Assembly (NCBI GenBank): GCA_902774905.1
Contig: CACYKF010000028.1
Span: 1-36,481 of the forward strand
DNA length: 36,481 nucleotides
Source: an uncultured bacterium
GTDB taxonomy: Bacteria; Cyanobacteriota; Vampirovibrionia; Gastranaerophilales; Gastranaerophilaceae
Reading direction: 5' to 3'
In this document: positions 18,217 to 26,507 of the stretch, one piece after another
Numbering within the stretch: the first letter of the stretch is position 1
Layout of the letters: the number at the start of each line of letters is the position of its first letter
Translations under genes and position numbers: made by a program
Notes under the pieces: generated by a model
Database searches by the model: none
Seen by the model: only the letters and a program-made list of their open reading frames with translations
What the model was told of the DNA's origin: nothing

Positions 18217-18468
18217 AAATAATCTTTTTACCCGTGCAATTTAGTAAACATGGGGGAATACAGACTATGACTACATAAAAAATTAAAAATTTGTGGAAAG
18301 TAATGGGAAAATAAGTGACAATAAAGTGACATTTCGTCCCATTTGCGAACGCATAAAAAGATTTTTTCCGACCGCCTAAACTCAAACACACACTAAACCT
18401 TGCCGAATAATCATTTTAATCGTTCAAATAAAATGTCCTGTTAAACTATACTATGCCATATTCCCAAC

Positions 18469-18508
18469 AATAAATAACTGTATGCTTAATAGCATACAGT
18501 TATTTATT
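18469..18508. terminator. Perfect 17-bp hairpin directly after tRNA-Ser
   Basis: Arms 18469-18485 and 18492-18508 are perfectly complementary, with the 6-base loop TTAATA. The hairpin starts at the base following the tRNA discriminator position on the minus strand. There is no long T-run beyond it, but the arms themselves are T-rich. A transcription terminator or 3'-end processing signal is the simplest reading. Confidence 0.6.
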
Positions 18509-18595
18509 CGGAGAAGCAGGGATTCGAACCCTGGGTGGAATCGCTCCCACAACGACTTTCGAGATCGTCACCTTAAACCACTCGGACACTTCTCC
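18509..18595 (-). tRNA. tRNA-Ser (anticodon CGA)
   Basis: 87 bases. The 7-bp acceptor stem GGAGAAG/CTTCTCC is followed by discriminator G. Anticodon stem ACGAT/GTCGT encloses loop CTCGAAA, giving anticodon CGA. It has a long variable arm (GTGGGAGCGATTCCAC region) and the T-loop GGTTCGAATCC. The long variable arm and discriminator G are typical of tRNA-Ser. CCA is not encoded. Confidence 0.96.
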
Positions 18596-18621
18596 AATTT
18601 ATTAAAACTGTTTAAATATTA

Positions 18622-19344
18622 CTATTTTTCAATAACAACATTGTCAAGCAACTGGATATTTACCTTATCCCCCGCTTTCGCCTTATAATAAAGCCCCGGA
18701 GTCAATAAACCTGCCGCTGCCCCGACCGCAAACCCAACAGGCATACCAATTGCAAAACCACCAACAATTACAGCACCTGCCGCAACACCAATACCGCAGC
18801 CTGCACCCGTTCCGATTGCCATTCCGCCTAATGTCGTACCTAAACCCTTACCCAAAGCGTTTAACTTGCCTCTTGATAAAAAGTCCTTCTTATTAAATAT
18901 TTTTGCTCTGATAAATTTTTGTGTTCCGTCAGGCAATTCCATGTATTTGAAATCCAAATATATCTTACCGCTTCTGTTGAATGCTTTTGGTTTTTCAATA
19001 TTGCAAATTTCTGCTACAAACTTTGTAGAAGCAGGCAAAACTTCTGTTCCTTCCTGAGTTCTCAAACATTCGTTAAGAATAAATACAACTTCATCACCAA
19101 CTTTGGCATATTTGCTGTTAAATGCTTCTGCAAATGACACCTGCAAAGTGTTATAAGGCAAAATCACCATTTCAAGTTCCGATGAATTTACAATATTTGT
19201 TGGAGTTTTCTTTGCCAATTTTTTGGGTAAAAGCATATGTTCAACACTCACACAGTCACAATTTTCTTCTGCCATAACCATTGATGACGGAAAACTCATA
19301 CTTATAAATAAACCACATAATAAAAGTGCCATAATTCTTTTCAT
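18622..19344 (-). CDS. Secreted glycine-zipper-containing protein, unknown function
   Basis: 240 residues from ATG 19344, chosen because AAAGGAG lies 8 bases upstream; an in-frame ATG at 19368 has no such signal. A signal peptide is clear: basic start, hydrophobic core (IMALLLCGLFISM) and likely cleavage after VMA. The middle (about 60-160) is a beta-rich domain with repeated FVAEICN/FKYMELPDG patterns. A long Gly/Ala segment (LGKGLGTTLGGMAIGTGAG onward, about 168-220) has glycine-zipper spacing and is hydrophobic enough to insert in a membrane. The C-terminus AGDKVNIQLLDNVVIEK closes the domain. Likely periplasmic or outer-membrane associated. Confidence 0.75.
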   Translation of the reverse strand: MKRIMALLLCGLFISMSFPSSMVMAEENCDCVSVEHMLLPKKLAKKTPTNIVNSSELEMVILPYNTLQVSFAEAFNSKYAKVGDEVVFILNECLRTQEGTEVLPASTKFVAEICNIEKPKAFNRSGKIYLDFKYMELPDGTQKFIRAKIFNKKDFLSRGKLNALGKGLGTTLGGMAIGTGAGCGIGVAAGAVIVGGFAIGMPVGFAVGAAAGLLTPGLYYKAKAGDKVNIQLLDNVVIEK

Positions 19345-19421
19345 AACTCTGCTCCTTTTCTTACGCATAATAGCACATATTTAAACGAATGTAAACCGCA
19401 ATGTTACTAATGAATTAAGGT

Positions 19422-20957
19422 CTATTTTACTTCCTGATATGTATCATCCGCATTAACAGACCAAAGAATTGTTTTATCAGAACTATTTTTTATAATATCT
19501 GATGCCATTATTCCGCTTAAAGTCGAATGATCCATATTATTGTACTTATGCTGACCATTTCTGCCTATACAATATAAATTTTCAATTGAATTTATATAAG
19601 ATTTTATAACATCAAAATTTTCATAACTGTCAAAATATGCCGGATACGCTTTTTCGACTTTAAATCGATAAGATTTTAATACATCCTCTTTTGATTGTAT
19701 TGCATTTATTTTTAGCATTTCTTCAATACCAAATTTAAAGATTTCGTTATCTGTCATATTCCATAATTCATCATCCTTATCACAAAAATATTCCAAACAG
19801 ATTAATGTATCTTCAATATTTCGGCATAAATACGGAGAAAAATTCTTAGGGATATATATTCTGCCAATTTTTACTTCTCTATCCTGAACATAAATCCAAC
19901 TGTCAGGACATATATCATTAATAGTCCGCCAATCTGTGTTATTTTTCAGATTAAACTTTTTAACTAAATAAGTAATCAATTGATAATCACGATATGGTAA
20001 ATTTTGCGCAATATCAATTACATTTTGCGCAACATCATTCATACCACACAACAAATCTTTTACAGGCATAGACGAAACCACATAATCACCATATATATCG
20101 CTTATTACCCCTTGCGAATTTTTAACAGTTAAAGAATTTATTTTATTCTCGGATTTATTAATTTTTACGACCTTTGTATCCAAATGTATTTCTCCGCCTT
20201 TTTCCAATATTGTTTTCAGCATTTCAGAACACATTTGTTTTGCCCCGAATTTAGGATAAAAATACTCATCAGTCAGAGAAATTTCTTTATTATTCTTACT
20301 AAATTTATTAAGGAGTGTTTTTATAAGCGATAAACCCTTGATACGCTGTTGTCCCCATGATTTATCTATATCCCTCGGCTTTCTTCCCCAAACTTTCTCG
20401 GTATAATACTCGAAAAAAGTGTTATACAAAACCTTCCCAAAACGATTTATCATAAAATCTTCAAGAGATTTTTCTTCACGTTTTATAATACATGACTTTA
20501 AGTAACTGAAACCGCAGCACATAGTTCTTATTAATCCTAAATTCAATATAGTTTTTATATTTAATTTTACAGGATAGTCAAAAAATTTCTTCAGATAATA
20601 AATTCGTGAGAATCTTTTTCGCTTCAATAATACATTATCATCGACCTCTGGATCAGAATAACCATCGTCGAAATCTATCTTCCTTTTTAAAAGAATATCA
20701 TCTATAGCATTTGCGCCCTGCAAAGGCATAATACTTTTCCAAAATTCTATAACTTGCTCATTTTTTGTAAAAAATCTGTGCGGACCTATGTCTGCGGAAT
20801 TCCCATCATAATCAATTGTGGTAGCAAGTCCTCCTATGTACGGATTTTGTTCAATAATTATCGGTTTTAAATTATCACATTCAGTAACCAACTTATATGC
20901 ACAAGTAATTCCGGCGATACCGGCACCAATAATTAATACTTTTTTTTGCTTTTCCAT
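19422..20957 (-). CDS. FAD-dependent oxidoreductase (protoporphyrinogen oxidase/UDP-galactopyranose mutase-like)
   Basis: 511 residues. The N-terminal dinucleotide-binding motif VLIIGAGIAGITCAYKL is followed by EQNPYIGGLATTIDYDG and DIGPHRFF, as in the NAD(P)-binding amine oxidase superfamily. The C-terminal FAD-contact segment has YCIGRNGQHKYNNMDHSTLSG, a pattern seen in members found near glycosyltransferase and cell-surface genes. Bacterial relatives are often annotated as protoporphyrinogen oxidase, but no heme gene is nearby. The substrate is unknown. It stands alone between a secreted protein gene and a tRNA. Confidence 0.8.
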   Translation of the reverse strand: MEKQKKVLIIGAGIAGITCAYKLVTECDNLKPIIIEQNPYIGGLATTIDYDGNSADIGPHRFFTKNEQVIEFWKSIMPLQGANAIDDILLKRKIDFDDGYSDPEVDDNVLLKRKRFSRIYYLKKFFDYPVKLNIKTILNLGLIRTMCCGFSYLKSCIIKREEKSLEDFMINRFGKVLYNTFFEYYTEKVWGRKPRDIDKSWGQQRIKGLSLIKTLLNKFSKNNKEISLTDEYFYPKFGAKQMCSEMLKTILEKGGEIHLDTKVVKINKSENKINSLTVKNSQGVISDIYGDYVVSSMPVKDLLCGMNDVAQNVIDIAQNLPYRDYQLITYLVKKFNLKNNTDWRTINDICPDSWIYVQDREVKIGRIYIPKNFSPYLCRNIEDTLICLEYFCDKDDELWNMTDNEIFKFGIEEMLKINAIQSKEDVLKSYRFKVEKAYPAYFDSYENFDVIKSYINSIENLYCIGRNGQHKYNNMDHSTLSGIMASDIIKNSSDKTILWSVNADDTYQEVK

Positions 20958-21047
20958 AATGTTTCGTTTATTAAATAATAAATAAGAAATCCTAAATCTT
21001 TACTTTTTATAAATTCCCAATTTGAACAAGAATTGGTTCTGTCAAAC

Positions 21048-21131
21048 CCTGATTGTTACGACTTCGAGAGTAACAATCAGGTTAGAAGCCACCCTCTCTG
21101 ACTCGGTGATAAGAATTTTTGTAATTCTTAT
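21048..21131. terminator. Two consecutive hairpins downstream of tRNA-Ser(GGA)
   Basis: Hairpin one: arms 21048-21059 and 21070-21081 (12 bp, CCTGATTGTTAC). Hairpin two: arms 21109-21117 and 21123-21131 (ATAAGAATT), followed on the plus strand by GTTTTTC. They lie between the divergently placed oxidoreductase start and the 3' end of the tRNA and would stop minus-strand tRNA transcription. No gene lies in 20958-21143. Confidence 0.55.
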
Positions 21132-21143
21132 GTTTTTCAAATT

Positions 21144-21230
21144 CAGAGAGGAGGGGATTCGAACCCCTGGTGGAATTGCTCCCACACAACCTTTCCAAGA
21201 TTGCACCTTAAGCCGCTCGGACACCTCTCT
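21144..21230 (-). tRNA. tRNA-Ser (anticodon GGA)
   Basis: 87 bases. Acceptor stem AGAGAGG/CCTCTCT with discriminator G. Anticodon stem CAATC/GGTTG with loop TTGGAAA, giving anticodon GGA. Long variable arm and T-loop GGTTCGAATCC present. It lies 14 bp downstream of the DUF2997 gene on the same strand and could be cotranscribed with that operon. CCA is not encoded. Confidence 0.96.
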
Positions 21231-21244
21231 GTATATTTATGTCT

Positions 21245-21448
21245 TTAATTATCACTTAAATGCTGTGACTCGTCAAGTTCCAAATAAGAATCCTGATAGT
21301 ATTCATCAGTTTTGTCTATTTTTTCGGTTTTTACGTCCGCAAGTTGTTCCAACACTTTTGCGTAATCAAGACATTTTTTGCCTTTTATTCCTTTTGTTTC
21401 CATTTCTATTGTGCCGTCAGGCAGTAATTTGATTTTAAGTTTACCCAT
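21245..21448 (-). CDS. DUF2997-like small protein
   Basis: 67 residues. The first 40 residues (KIKLLPDGTIEMETKGIKGKKCLDYAKVLEQL) match the DUF2997 pattern: a beta hairpin with PDG, then GxKGxxCLD and a helix. The acidic, Tyr-rich tail is not part of the usual domain. The start is 2 bp after the DUF1257-like gene. DUF2997 proteins are common in cyanobacteria beside Ycf35/DUF1257. The biochemical role is unknown. Confidence 0.8.
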   Translation of the reverse strand: MGKLKIKLLPDGTIEMETKGIKGKKCLDYAKVLEQLADVKTEKIDKTDEYYQDSYLELDESQHLSDN

Positions 21449-21450
21449 TT

Positions 21451-22443
21451 TTATCCTAAATCTATTGTTAAAACTATTGAATTATCATCATTGACTTCTT
21501 CACTTTCAAGTCGCATATTTTTATCTTTAATGCGTTCAAGTATTTTTCGGTATGTCAAATCCTGAATATTTAATCCGTATTCCTCATCTAAATCTTGAAG
21601 CAACTGCCCACATTCAGATTGATCTGTAATTTGCATTATTTCAAGATTATAAGCATCATTTTTAAAATCTTTAGAATAATGAAGTTTCATTCCAAACATT
21701 TCGCAAGTTACATTAAATTCATCAGATATAATATTTGTTGCGCCATGTTCGCTGAGAGTTTTTATTAAAGTTTCTTTGTAAGTATAATTTGTTTTCTGTG
21801 TTTTTGTCGTTATCGGTTTTTGACCGGAAAGAATATTCACAAGCGGAATTTTTTGTTCTGATTCAAGGTAAAAATTCTGCTTTTTATCTTTTCTTATGTA
21901 TTTATAATTTTTGTTATTCACTCTGAATCTTATTTCAGTTTCGGTTTGTTTGGAAATATTTTCAATATTATTATTTTTCAACAGATCAAGCAATTCTTCT
22001 TTTGTTTTATAAGGAGTGTTATAGCAATAATAAAAAATTTCTTCAGATCCGACATCTCTTGTATTTTTTTTCAGAATAACATCAAATGTATTGAATAAAG
22101 TTTCAGAATAATTAACAAGCGTTTGCGCCTTATCAATAATTTTATTAAGAATACTGGAATGTTCCTCCATTGACAAAACCGCACAATAACAACCATTATA
22201 AAGTTCCCAATGAATATTCAAGCCATTATCTAATTTATAGGTATTTGCATCAATCTGTGTACATTCATCAAGATTAGCCATCAAATAAGGAATTTGTGCC
22301 GGAGTTAAATTTGTTGCTACTTTGACAAGTTTCAAATTATCTTTTTCTAAACTCAGGTCATATTTTTTAGGTGAAATTTTATTATTTTTAGCGTCAGGAC
22401 TAATTAAAAATCCCATAGGAAACGCTTTTAAAACAATGGACAT
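21451..22443 (-). CDS. DUF1257 (Ycf35-like) protein with long N-terminal extension
   Basis: 330 residues. The last 110 residues resemble Ycf35/DUF1257: TYKETLIKTLSEHGATNI ... LTYRKILERIKDKNM ... DDNSIVLTIDLG, matching the family's ending (YxYxKVLExxxxxGF...EDGSIxLxL). The middle, about 140-190 (TPYKTKEELLDLLKNNNI ... RFRVNNKNYKYI), looks like a degenerate second copy of the first half of this domain, so the protein may be a tandem duplication. The first 120 residues are not recognised. The gene lies 12 bp after the Ycf46-like ATPase gene and 2 bp before the DUF2997 gene. Function unknown. Confidence 0.7.
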   Translation of the reverse strand: MSIVLKAFPMGFLISPDAKNNKISPKKYDLSLEKDNLKLVKVATNLTPAQIPYLMANLDECTQIDANTYKLDNGLNIHWELYNGCYCAVLSMEEHSSILNKIIDKAQTLVNYSETLFNTFDVILKKNTRDVGSEEIFYYCYNTPYKTKEELLDLLKNNNIENISKQTETEIRFRVNNKNYKYIRKDKKQNFYLESEQKIPLVNILSGQKPITTKTQKTNYTYKETLIKTLSEHGATNIISDEFNVTCEMFGMKLHYSKDFKNDAYNLEIMQITDQSECGQLLQDLDEEYGLNIQDLTYRKILERIKDKNMRLESEEVNDDNSIVLTIDLG

Positions 22444-22455
22444 TTAAAACCCTCT

Positions 22456-24072
22456 CTATACATCCAACGCTCTGCCGCCTCTTGAAGCACTAACATCATC
22501 CGCACTATCAGATGAGTACATTTCCATATCGGATTTTTTAGTCGCAGCAACAGCTCTTACATTTGCCCATTCACGCAAAGAAATAATTTGTTCTTTTTGG
22601 GTAACTGATAAAGGCACTACATTTTTTATAGTTGAAGTTAAATCCTCAAAAGTCAGTGCTCTTTTATTAAAATAAGCCTCATAAAGAGAATCGATAATTA
22701 CCTGCTCAATTTCAGCACCAACAAGTCCTTCTGTCATTTGCGCAAGTTTTTTACATAAAGCATCATTCACTTGTATTTTACCGCTAACTTCTGCATCTTT
22801 CAAACGCTTGTTAAGGTGAACCTTAAAAATTTCTTCTCTTTCTTTTTGAGTAGGCATATCAACAAAGAAAATTTCGTCAAATCGACCTTTACGAAGTAAT
22901 TCCGGTGGAAGTCCGCTGATATTATTTGCAGTTGCAATAACAAATACAGGGGCTTCTTTATCCTGCATCCAATTTAGAAAAGTGCCGAAAATTCTTGAAG
23001 ATGTTCCGCTGTCACCGCTTGAATTCATACCGCTTAAACTTTTTTCAATTTCATCAACCCACAAAATTGACGGGGCAACTGCTTCAGCAGTTTTCAGGGC
23101 TTTGCGCATATTTTCTTCCGAACTGCCGACAATTCCTGCAAAAATTTTACCGAAATCAAGTTTTAATAGCGGTAATTGCCAAATTGCGCTTGTTGCTTTT
23201 GCAGTCAAACTTTTTCCGCAGCCCGGAACACCTGTAATTAAAACACCTTTGGGTGACGGCAGACAATATTTTTTTGCCGATTCCGACCAGGAATTATTCC
23301 TTTTTATCAGCCAGCCTTTTAAATTTTCAAGACCACCAATATCTTCGATTTTATATTCCGTATTGATAAATTCCAAAATCCCTGTCTTTTTAATGACCTG
23401 CATTTTTTCACTCAAAATAGTATCCAGGTCTTCAATACTGATTTTTCCATCATTGACCATAGCCAAAGCAAATGCATTTTCCGCTTCTTGTAAGGTCAAA
23501 CCCAATGCGGCCTTACAAAGTTTTTCTTCTGCCTCCGGGGTAAGTTCTGATGTATCAATCTGGGCATTTTGAGTAACCATTTTTGAAAATTTTGATTTTA
23601 TGTCTTCTAATGACGGCAAAGGCAAATCAAGAACGGTTATTTCTTTAGACATCGTATCCGGTATAATCAGTTCCGAAGACAAGAAAATAACATTTTTTCT
23701 GAATTTATCAGTTTTTAATTTTCCTATAATATCTCTAAGATGTCTTACGACATTGTAATCAGGCTGACGACCCTTAACACCAAAATAAACATGAAAATCA
23801 CACATCACAAATACGGAATTTTTTTGAACATCTTTTATAAAATCTATTGCTTTATCTGGAATATTAGTACCTTCAATAGGCTGACCGTTAAGAGTAAATC
23901 CGCCCGTTTGAGTCCATATATAGACTTCTCTCGGCACTCTGACAAGTTTTTCGGATGAAGAAATATTTTTGATAATCGCTAATGCCCGTTCTTCTTCAAA
24001 TGTCGTAAGATAGATATATGGGAATCTTGCCCGAAATAATCTTGTCAACTGCGATATAAACTTATTATCCAT
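22456..24072 (-). CDS. Ycf46-like AAA ATPase
   Basis: 538 residues, close to plastid/cyanobacterial Ycf46. An N-terminal non-ATPase domain (FPYIYLTTFEEERAL ... QKNSVFVMCDFHVYF ... NVIFLSSELIIP) precedes the AAA module. Walker A GVPGCGKS at 281-288, Walker B ILWVDEIE with Asp340-Glu341, sensor-1 IATANN near 383 and an arginine finger in RKGRFDE (397). The C-terminal lid has GLVGAEIEQVIIDSLYEAY. All catalytic residues are present. It is the third gene of a five-gene operon. In cyanobacteria Ycf46 is linked to stress and inorganic carbon responses, but the client protein is not established. Confidence 0.9.
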   Translation of the reverse strand: MDNKFISQLTRLFRARFPYIYLTTFEEERALAIIKNISSSEKLVRVPREVYIWTQTGGFTLNGQPIEGTNIPDKAIDFIKDVQKNSVFVMCDFHVYFGVKGRQPDYNVVRHLRDIIGKLKTDKFRKNVIFLSSELIIPDTMSKEITVLDLPLPSLEDIKSKFSKMVTQNAQIDTSELTPEAEEKLCKAALGLTLQEAENAFALAMVNDGKISIEDLDTILSEKMQVIKKTGILEFINTEYKIEDIGGLENLKGWLIKRNNSWSESAKKYCLPSPKGVLITGVPGCGKSLTAKATSAIWQLPLLKLDFGKIFAGIVGSSEENMRKALKTAEAVAPSILWVDEIEKSLSGMNSSGDSGTSSRIFGTFLNWMQDKEAPVFVIATANNISGLPPELLRKGRFDEIFFVDMPTQKEREEIFKVHLNKRLKDAEVSGKIQVNDALCKKLAQMTEGLVGAEIEQVIIDSLYEAYFNKRALTFEDLTSTIKNVVPLSVTQKEQIISLREWANVRAVAATKKSDMEMYSSDSADDVSASRGGRALDV

Positions 24073-24099
24073 TAAAGCACCCCTCTCATTTAATATTCA

Positions 24100-24702
24100 T
24101 TATTTTACAATATTTCTTGAGAGTTGTAAACAAAAATCACGCTCAAGTTTTGCAAAATCACCCATTCCGTTGATTTCAATTCTCCCGTCATAATCAAGAT
24201 GCAATTCAATTTTATTTTTATATTTTTTTAAATCGTTTTCACAATATCTGCTTGTAAGAAAAATAAATCTTTGATTAGAAGACCCGACCCAAGGACGGGA
24301 AAGGTCAAAATGTTCCTGCTCAAAACCGCCGTCAATAAGTAAATCGATATTAGACAAAAAATCATTGATATATTTGTCTTTTTTAAGTTTCAATTCTTCC
24401 AATGTGTATCCCGTAAAACACAAAACAGACAAATTATTTCTTTTGACCATTTTTGATAACGCCGAAAGTTCTTTTGCCTGTTCAAACGGTTCCCCGCCCA
24501 AGAAAGTGACACCCTCAATATTATCTTGTGCTTTAATAAGACTATAAAGTTCTTTTACACTATAAATTTCGCCTGAGTCAAAGTCCCATGTTTCCTTTGC
24601 AAAGCAACCTTTACAATGTTTTTTACAACCCTGAACCCAAATACAAAAACGCTGCCCCGGACCTTCTACTGCTGTATTTTTTAAAATTTTGTATATTTTC
24701 AT
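24100..24702 (-). CDS. Radical SAM activase-like protein (NrdG/PflA-like single-cluster family)
   Basis: 200 residues. The SAM-binding cluster motif CxxxCxxC is at Cys26, Cys30 and Cys33 (WVQGCKKHCKGCF), followed by TFLGGEPFEQA. The size and arrangement fit glycyl-radical activases such as the anaerobic ribonucleotide reductase activator, but no glycyl-radical enzyme is adjacent. Instead it starts 2 bp after the HhH protein gene and lies 27 bp before the Ycf46-like ATPase, so its target may belong to that system. Whether it is a true NrdG acting elsewhere cannot be decided from this window. Confidence 0.85.
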   Translation of the reverse strand: MKIYKILKNTAVEGPGQRFCIWVQGCKKHCKGCFAKETWDFDSGEIYSVKELYSLIKAQDNIEGVTFLGGEPFEQAKELSALSKMVKRNNLSVLCFTGYTLEELKLKKDKYINDFLSNIDLLIDGGFEQEHFDLSRPWVGSSNQRFIFLTSRYCENDLKKYKNKIELHLDYDGRIEINGMGDFAKLERDFCLQLSRNIVK

Positions 24703-24704
24703 TT

Positions 24705-25646
24705 TTAATCCACAATTCTTTCGGATTCGGCTTCTTTTTCTTTTTGGGTAAGAAATGAAGAAGACTTTTCCACCGTAATCATTTCCAAAATTTTTTCTCT
24801 GAAATGCGATTTTACTTCTGATACATTTAAAAAATCTTCTTTATTTTTGAAAAATCCGTTCAGATTACGGTATTCCACAATTTTTTTTGCCATAATAATA
24901 TTTATGCCCGGCAATTCAGAAATAGTTTGAGCATTTGCAAGATTTATATCAATCTTATCGCTATTTGTTAAATCTTGCATATTGACAACATCTTTTGCAT
25001 TTTCTTTATTTCCTGAAGTTTTAATTTCCTGTTTTTGCAAATCATTAAATTCTACTACAATTTGTCCATGAACTGCGCTTTGCTCAATTTTTTTTGCAAG
25101 TTTTTCATTATTAACTTTCGGAGCCGGCACAGATTTAACCTTTTTCTCAGGCAAAAATTCTTCCATCCCTTCAATTTTGAAATTGCTTTCATTGGGGGAT
25201 AAAAACAACATATTAAGACGACCGCTTGCCTTGTCTATAAAAGAAAATAATGTATCAAGATATGTATATTCTTCATAAACCGAACAAATTTCTTTCCAGC
25301 AATTATCAACATTTTCATGATTAGTTTTATCTACAATAAAGGCTCTTAATGTCTGATTACCTTTTGAAATCGGGTTGTCCATGACAACAATTTTATTACG
25401 GGGGAAATATCTTACTATACAGTGTTTGTTTGTCAAAGTATTATTGTTAAAAACAAGTTCTTTAGGGACACTTCTTATTCCGGTTAAAATATATTCCCTT
25501 TTTGCTTTTTTTATAAACAATTTAAATGATATTCCTGCCAAAATTACGAGCAAAAAGCATCCGGCAACAGCGAACGGAAGTTTGGTCGCAAGTAATAAAA
25601 AGACTAATAATAAAGGTATTATAAGTGATTTTATTTTTATATTCAT
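24705..25646 (-). CDS. Membrane-anchored helix-hairpin-helix (ComEA-like) protein
   Basis: 313 residues. Two hydrophobic segments at residues 5-28 and 28-46 anchor it in the membrane. A soluble middle region follows, then a Lys/Glu-rich linker. Residues 230-295 form a ComEA-type HhH repeat domain: INLANAQTISELPGINIIMAKKIVEYR then FFKNKEDFLNV. ComEA proteins bind incoming DNA in transformation, but the long middle domain and position as first gene of the Ycf46 operon differ from competence loci, so a DNA- or RNA-binding scaffold is an alternative. It diverges from blaI across a 134-bp gap. Confidence 0.75.
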   Translation of the reverse strand: MNIKIKSLIIPLLLVFLLLATKLPFAVAGCFLLVILAGISFKLFIKKAKREYILTGIRSVPKELVFNNNTLTNKHCIVRYFPRNKIVVMDNPISKGNQTLRAFIVDKTNHENVDNCWKEICSVYEEYTYLDTLFSFIDKASGRLNMLFLSPNESNFKIEGMEEFLPEKKVKSVPAPKVNNEKLAKKIEQSAVHGQIVVEFNDLQKQEIKTSGNKENAKDVVNMQDLTNSDKIDINLANAQTISELPGINIIMAKKIVEYRNLNGFFKNKEDFLNVSEVKSHFREKILEMITVEKSSSFLTQKEKEAESERIVD

Positions 25647-25719
25647 AACACTATAATATTATATTATAAAATCCTAAAAGTAATAATATATATAAATGAA
25701 TTAATTTTTTGTAAACCAC

Positions 25720-25757
25720 TTGAAAAATTTTATTTGTTGTATTACAATTATAGTAAT
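25720..25757 (+). promoter_or_regulatory. Promoter with overlapping BlaI-type operator dyad
   Basis: TTGAAA at 25720-25725 and TACAAT at 25743-25748 are spaced by 17 bases. The inverted repeat ATTAC-N7-GTAAT at 25741-25757 overlaps the -10 box. It resembles the TTAC/GTAA half-sites bound by BlaI/MecI repressors, so the downstream regulator probably represses its own operon. Confidence 0.6.
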
Positions 25758-25780
25758 TAATAGAAAAGTAGGAGTAAATT

Positions 25781-26125
25781 ATGGCTTGCGGTTTTTTAGA
25801 AATGGAAATTTTAAATACATTTTGGAATTTAACTTCCGAAAATGAAGACAGAGATATTTCAATTCAGGATGTCGTTGACGAACTTTCATCAAACGGTGTT
25901 GAAAGAGCATACACTACGATTAAAACCGTTATGGACAGATTAGTTTCTAAAAGTATTTTAGTTCGTTACAAAACCGGTAAAAAATTCTTTTACAAGGTGA
26001 CTATGGACAAACGCGAAATGGCACTTGATATGATGAAAGAATTTACCGACAATTTCTTTGACGGTGATATATCAAAGATGGTTCGTTTTGTTGAAAAAGA
26101 AACGGTTGAACTTCTTGTAAAATAA
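25781..26125 (+). CDS. BlaI/MecI/CopY-family transcriptional repressor
   Basis: 114 residues, the family's usual size. The N-terminal winged helix has LEMEILNTFWNL, ISIQDVVDELSSN, RAYTTIKTVMDRLVSKSILVR and FFYKVTMDKREMA. The C-terminal helices allow dimerisation. BlaI and MecI repress until cleaved by the BlaR1/MecR1 sensor protease. No such sensor or beta-lactamase gene is in this window, so the signal is unknown. GGAG precedes the start. It is the first of five closely spaced genes. Confidence 0.9.
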   Translation: MACGFLEMEILNTFWNLTSENEDRDISIQDVVDELSSNGVERAYTTIKTVMDRLVSKSILVRYKTGKKFFYKVTMDKREMALDMMKEFTDNFFDGDISKMVRFVEKETVELLVK

Positions 26126-26127
26126 TT

Positions 26128-26505
26128 ATGAGCGAAGAACAGAACAAAGACAGACGCTTTGTTGCGGAAATTTTACGCAATGTCAGGTTGGGGCAATTAT
26201 CCGTAAGAGAGGCTATGTTGCACTACCCAAAAGACACAAAGGATGAGAGCCTAATTGCGGCATATCACGCACTTATTCATTACGAAGCAGATGAGGATAT
26301 AAGAGCAAGAGATATTTTGTTTCGGGAAGAACAAGACGATTATATTGAATTTATTTATACTACGCTTGCAAACGGAGATGATTTACCGCAAAATATAATA
26401 GATTCATACAAAGAGTTTTATGACAAGGCTCCTATTTTGCATGAAAAAAATGCAAAAGGCTTTTGGAAAAGTTTTTGGAAAAATTTGAATGTAAAGGATG
26501 ATTAA
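26128..26505 (+). CDS. Hypothetical cytoplasmic protein in blaI operon
   Basis: 125 residues, mostly helical and acidic, with no signal peptide and no membrane segment. Residues 10-90 (RFVAEILRNVRLGQLSVREAM ... LIAAYHALIHYEADEDIRARD) have the amphipathic repeats of a small helical bundle. The last part is rich in Trp, Phe and Lys (FWKSFWKNLNV). No family recognised. Gaps of 2 bp on both sides make cotranscription with blaI and the lipoprotein gene nearly certain. Confidence 0.75.
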   Translation: MSEEQNKDRRFVAEILRNVRLGQLSVREAMLHYPKDTKDESLIAAYHALIHYEADEDIRARDILFREEQDDYIEFIYTTLANGDDLPQNIIDSYKEFYDKAPILHEKNAKGFWKSFWKNLNVKDD

Positions 26506-26507
26506 TT

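Larger units (their letters stand above)
14184..18468 (-). mobile_element. Mu-like transposon (ends not defined)
   Basis: A block of co-directional genes on the minus strand: MuA-like transposase (broken), MuB/TniB-like ATPase, a 220-residue accessory protein and two small proteins, preceded by about 430 bp of repeat-rich non-coding DNA at 18036-18468. The block lies between dapL and a tRNA-Ser. I could not find matching terminal inverted repeats or a target duplication by eye, so the limits given are those of the genes and repeats. The frameshift in the transposase suggests the copy no longer moves by itself. Confidence 0.7.

Noticed and set aside
18482-18688. Plus-strand ORF over the tRNA-Ser region
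   Set aside because: It is an antisense reading of the tRNA and of the end of the secreted-protein gene.
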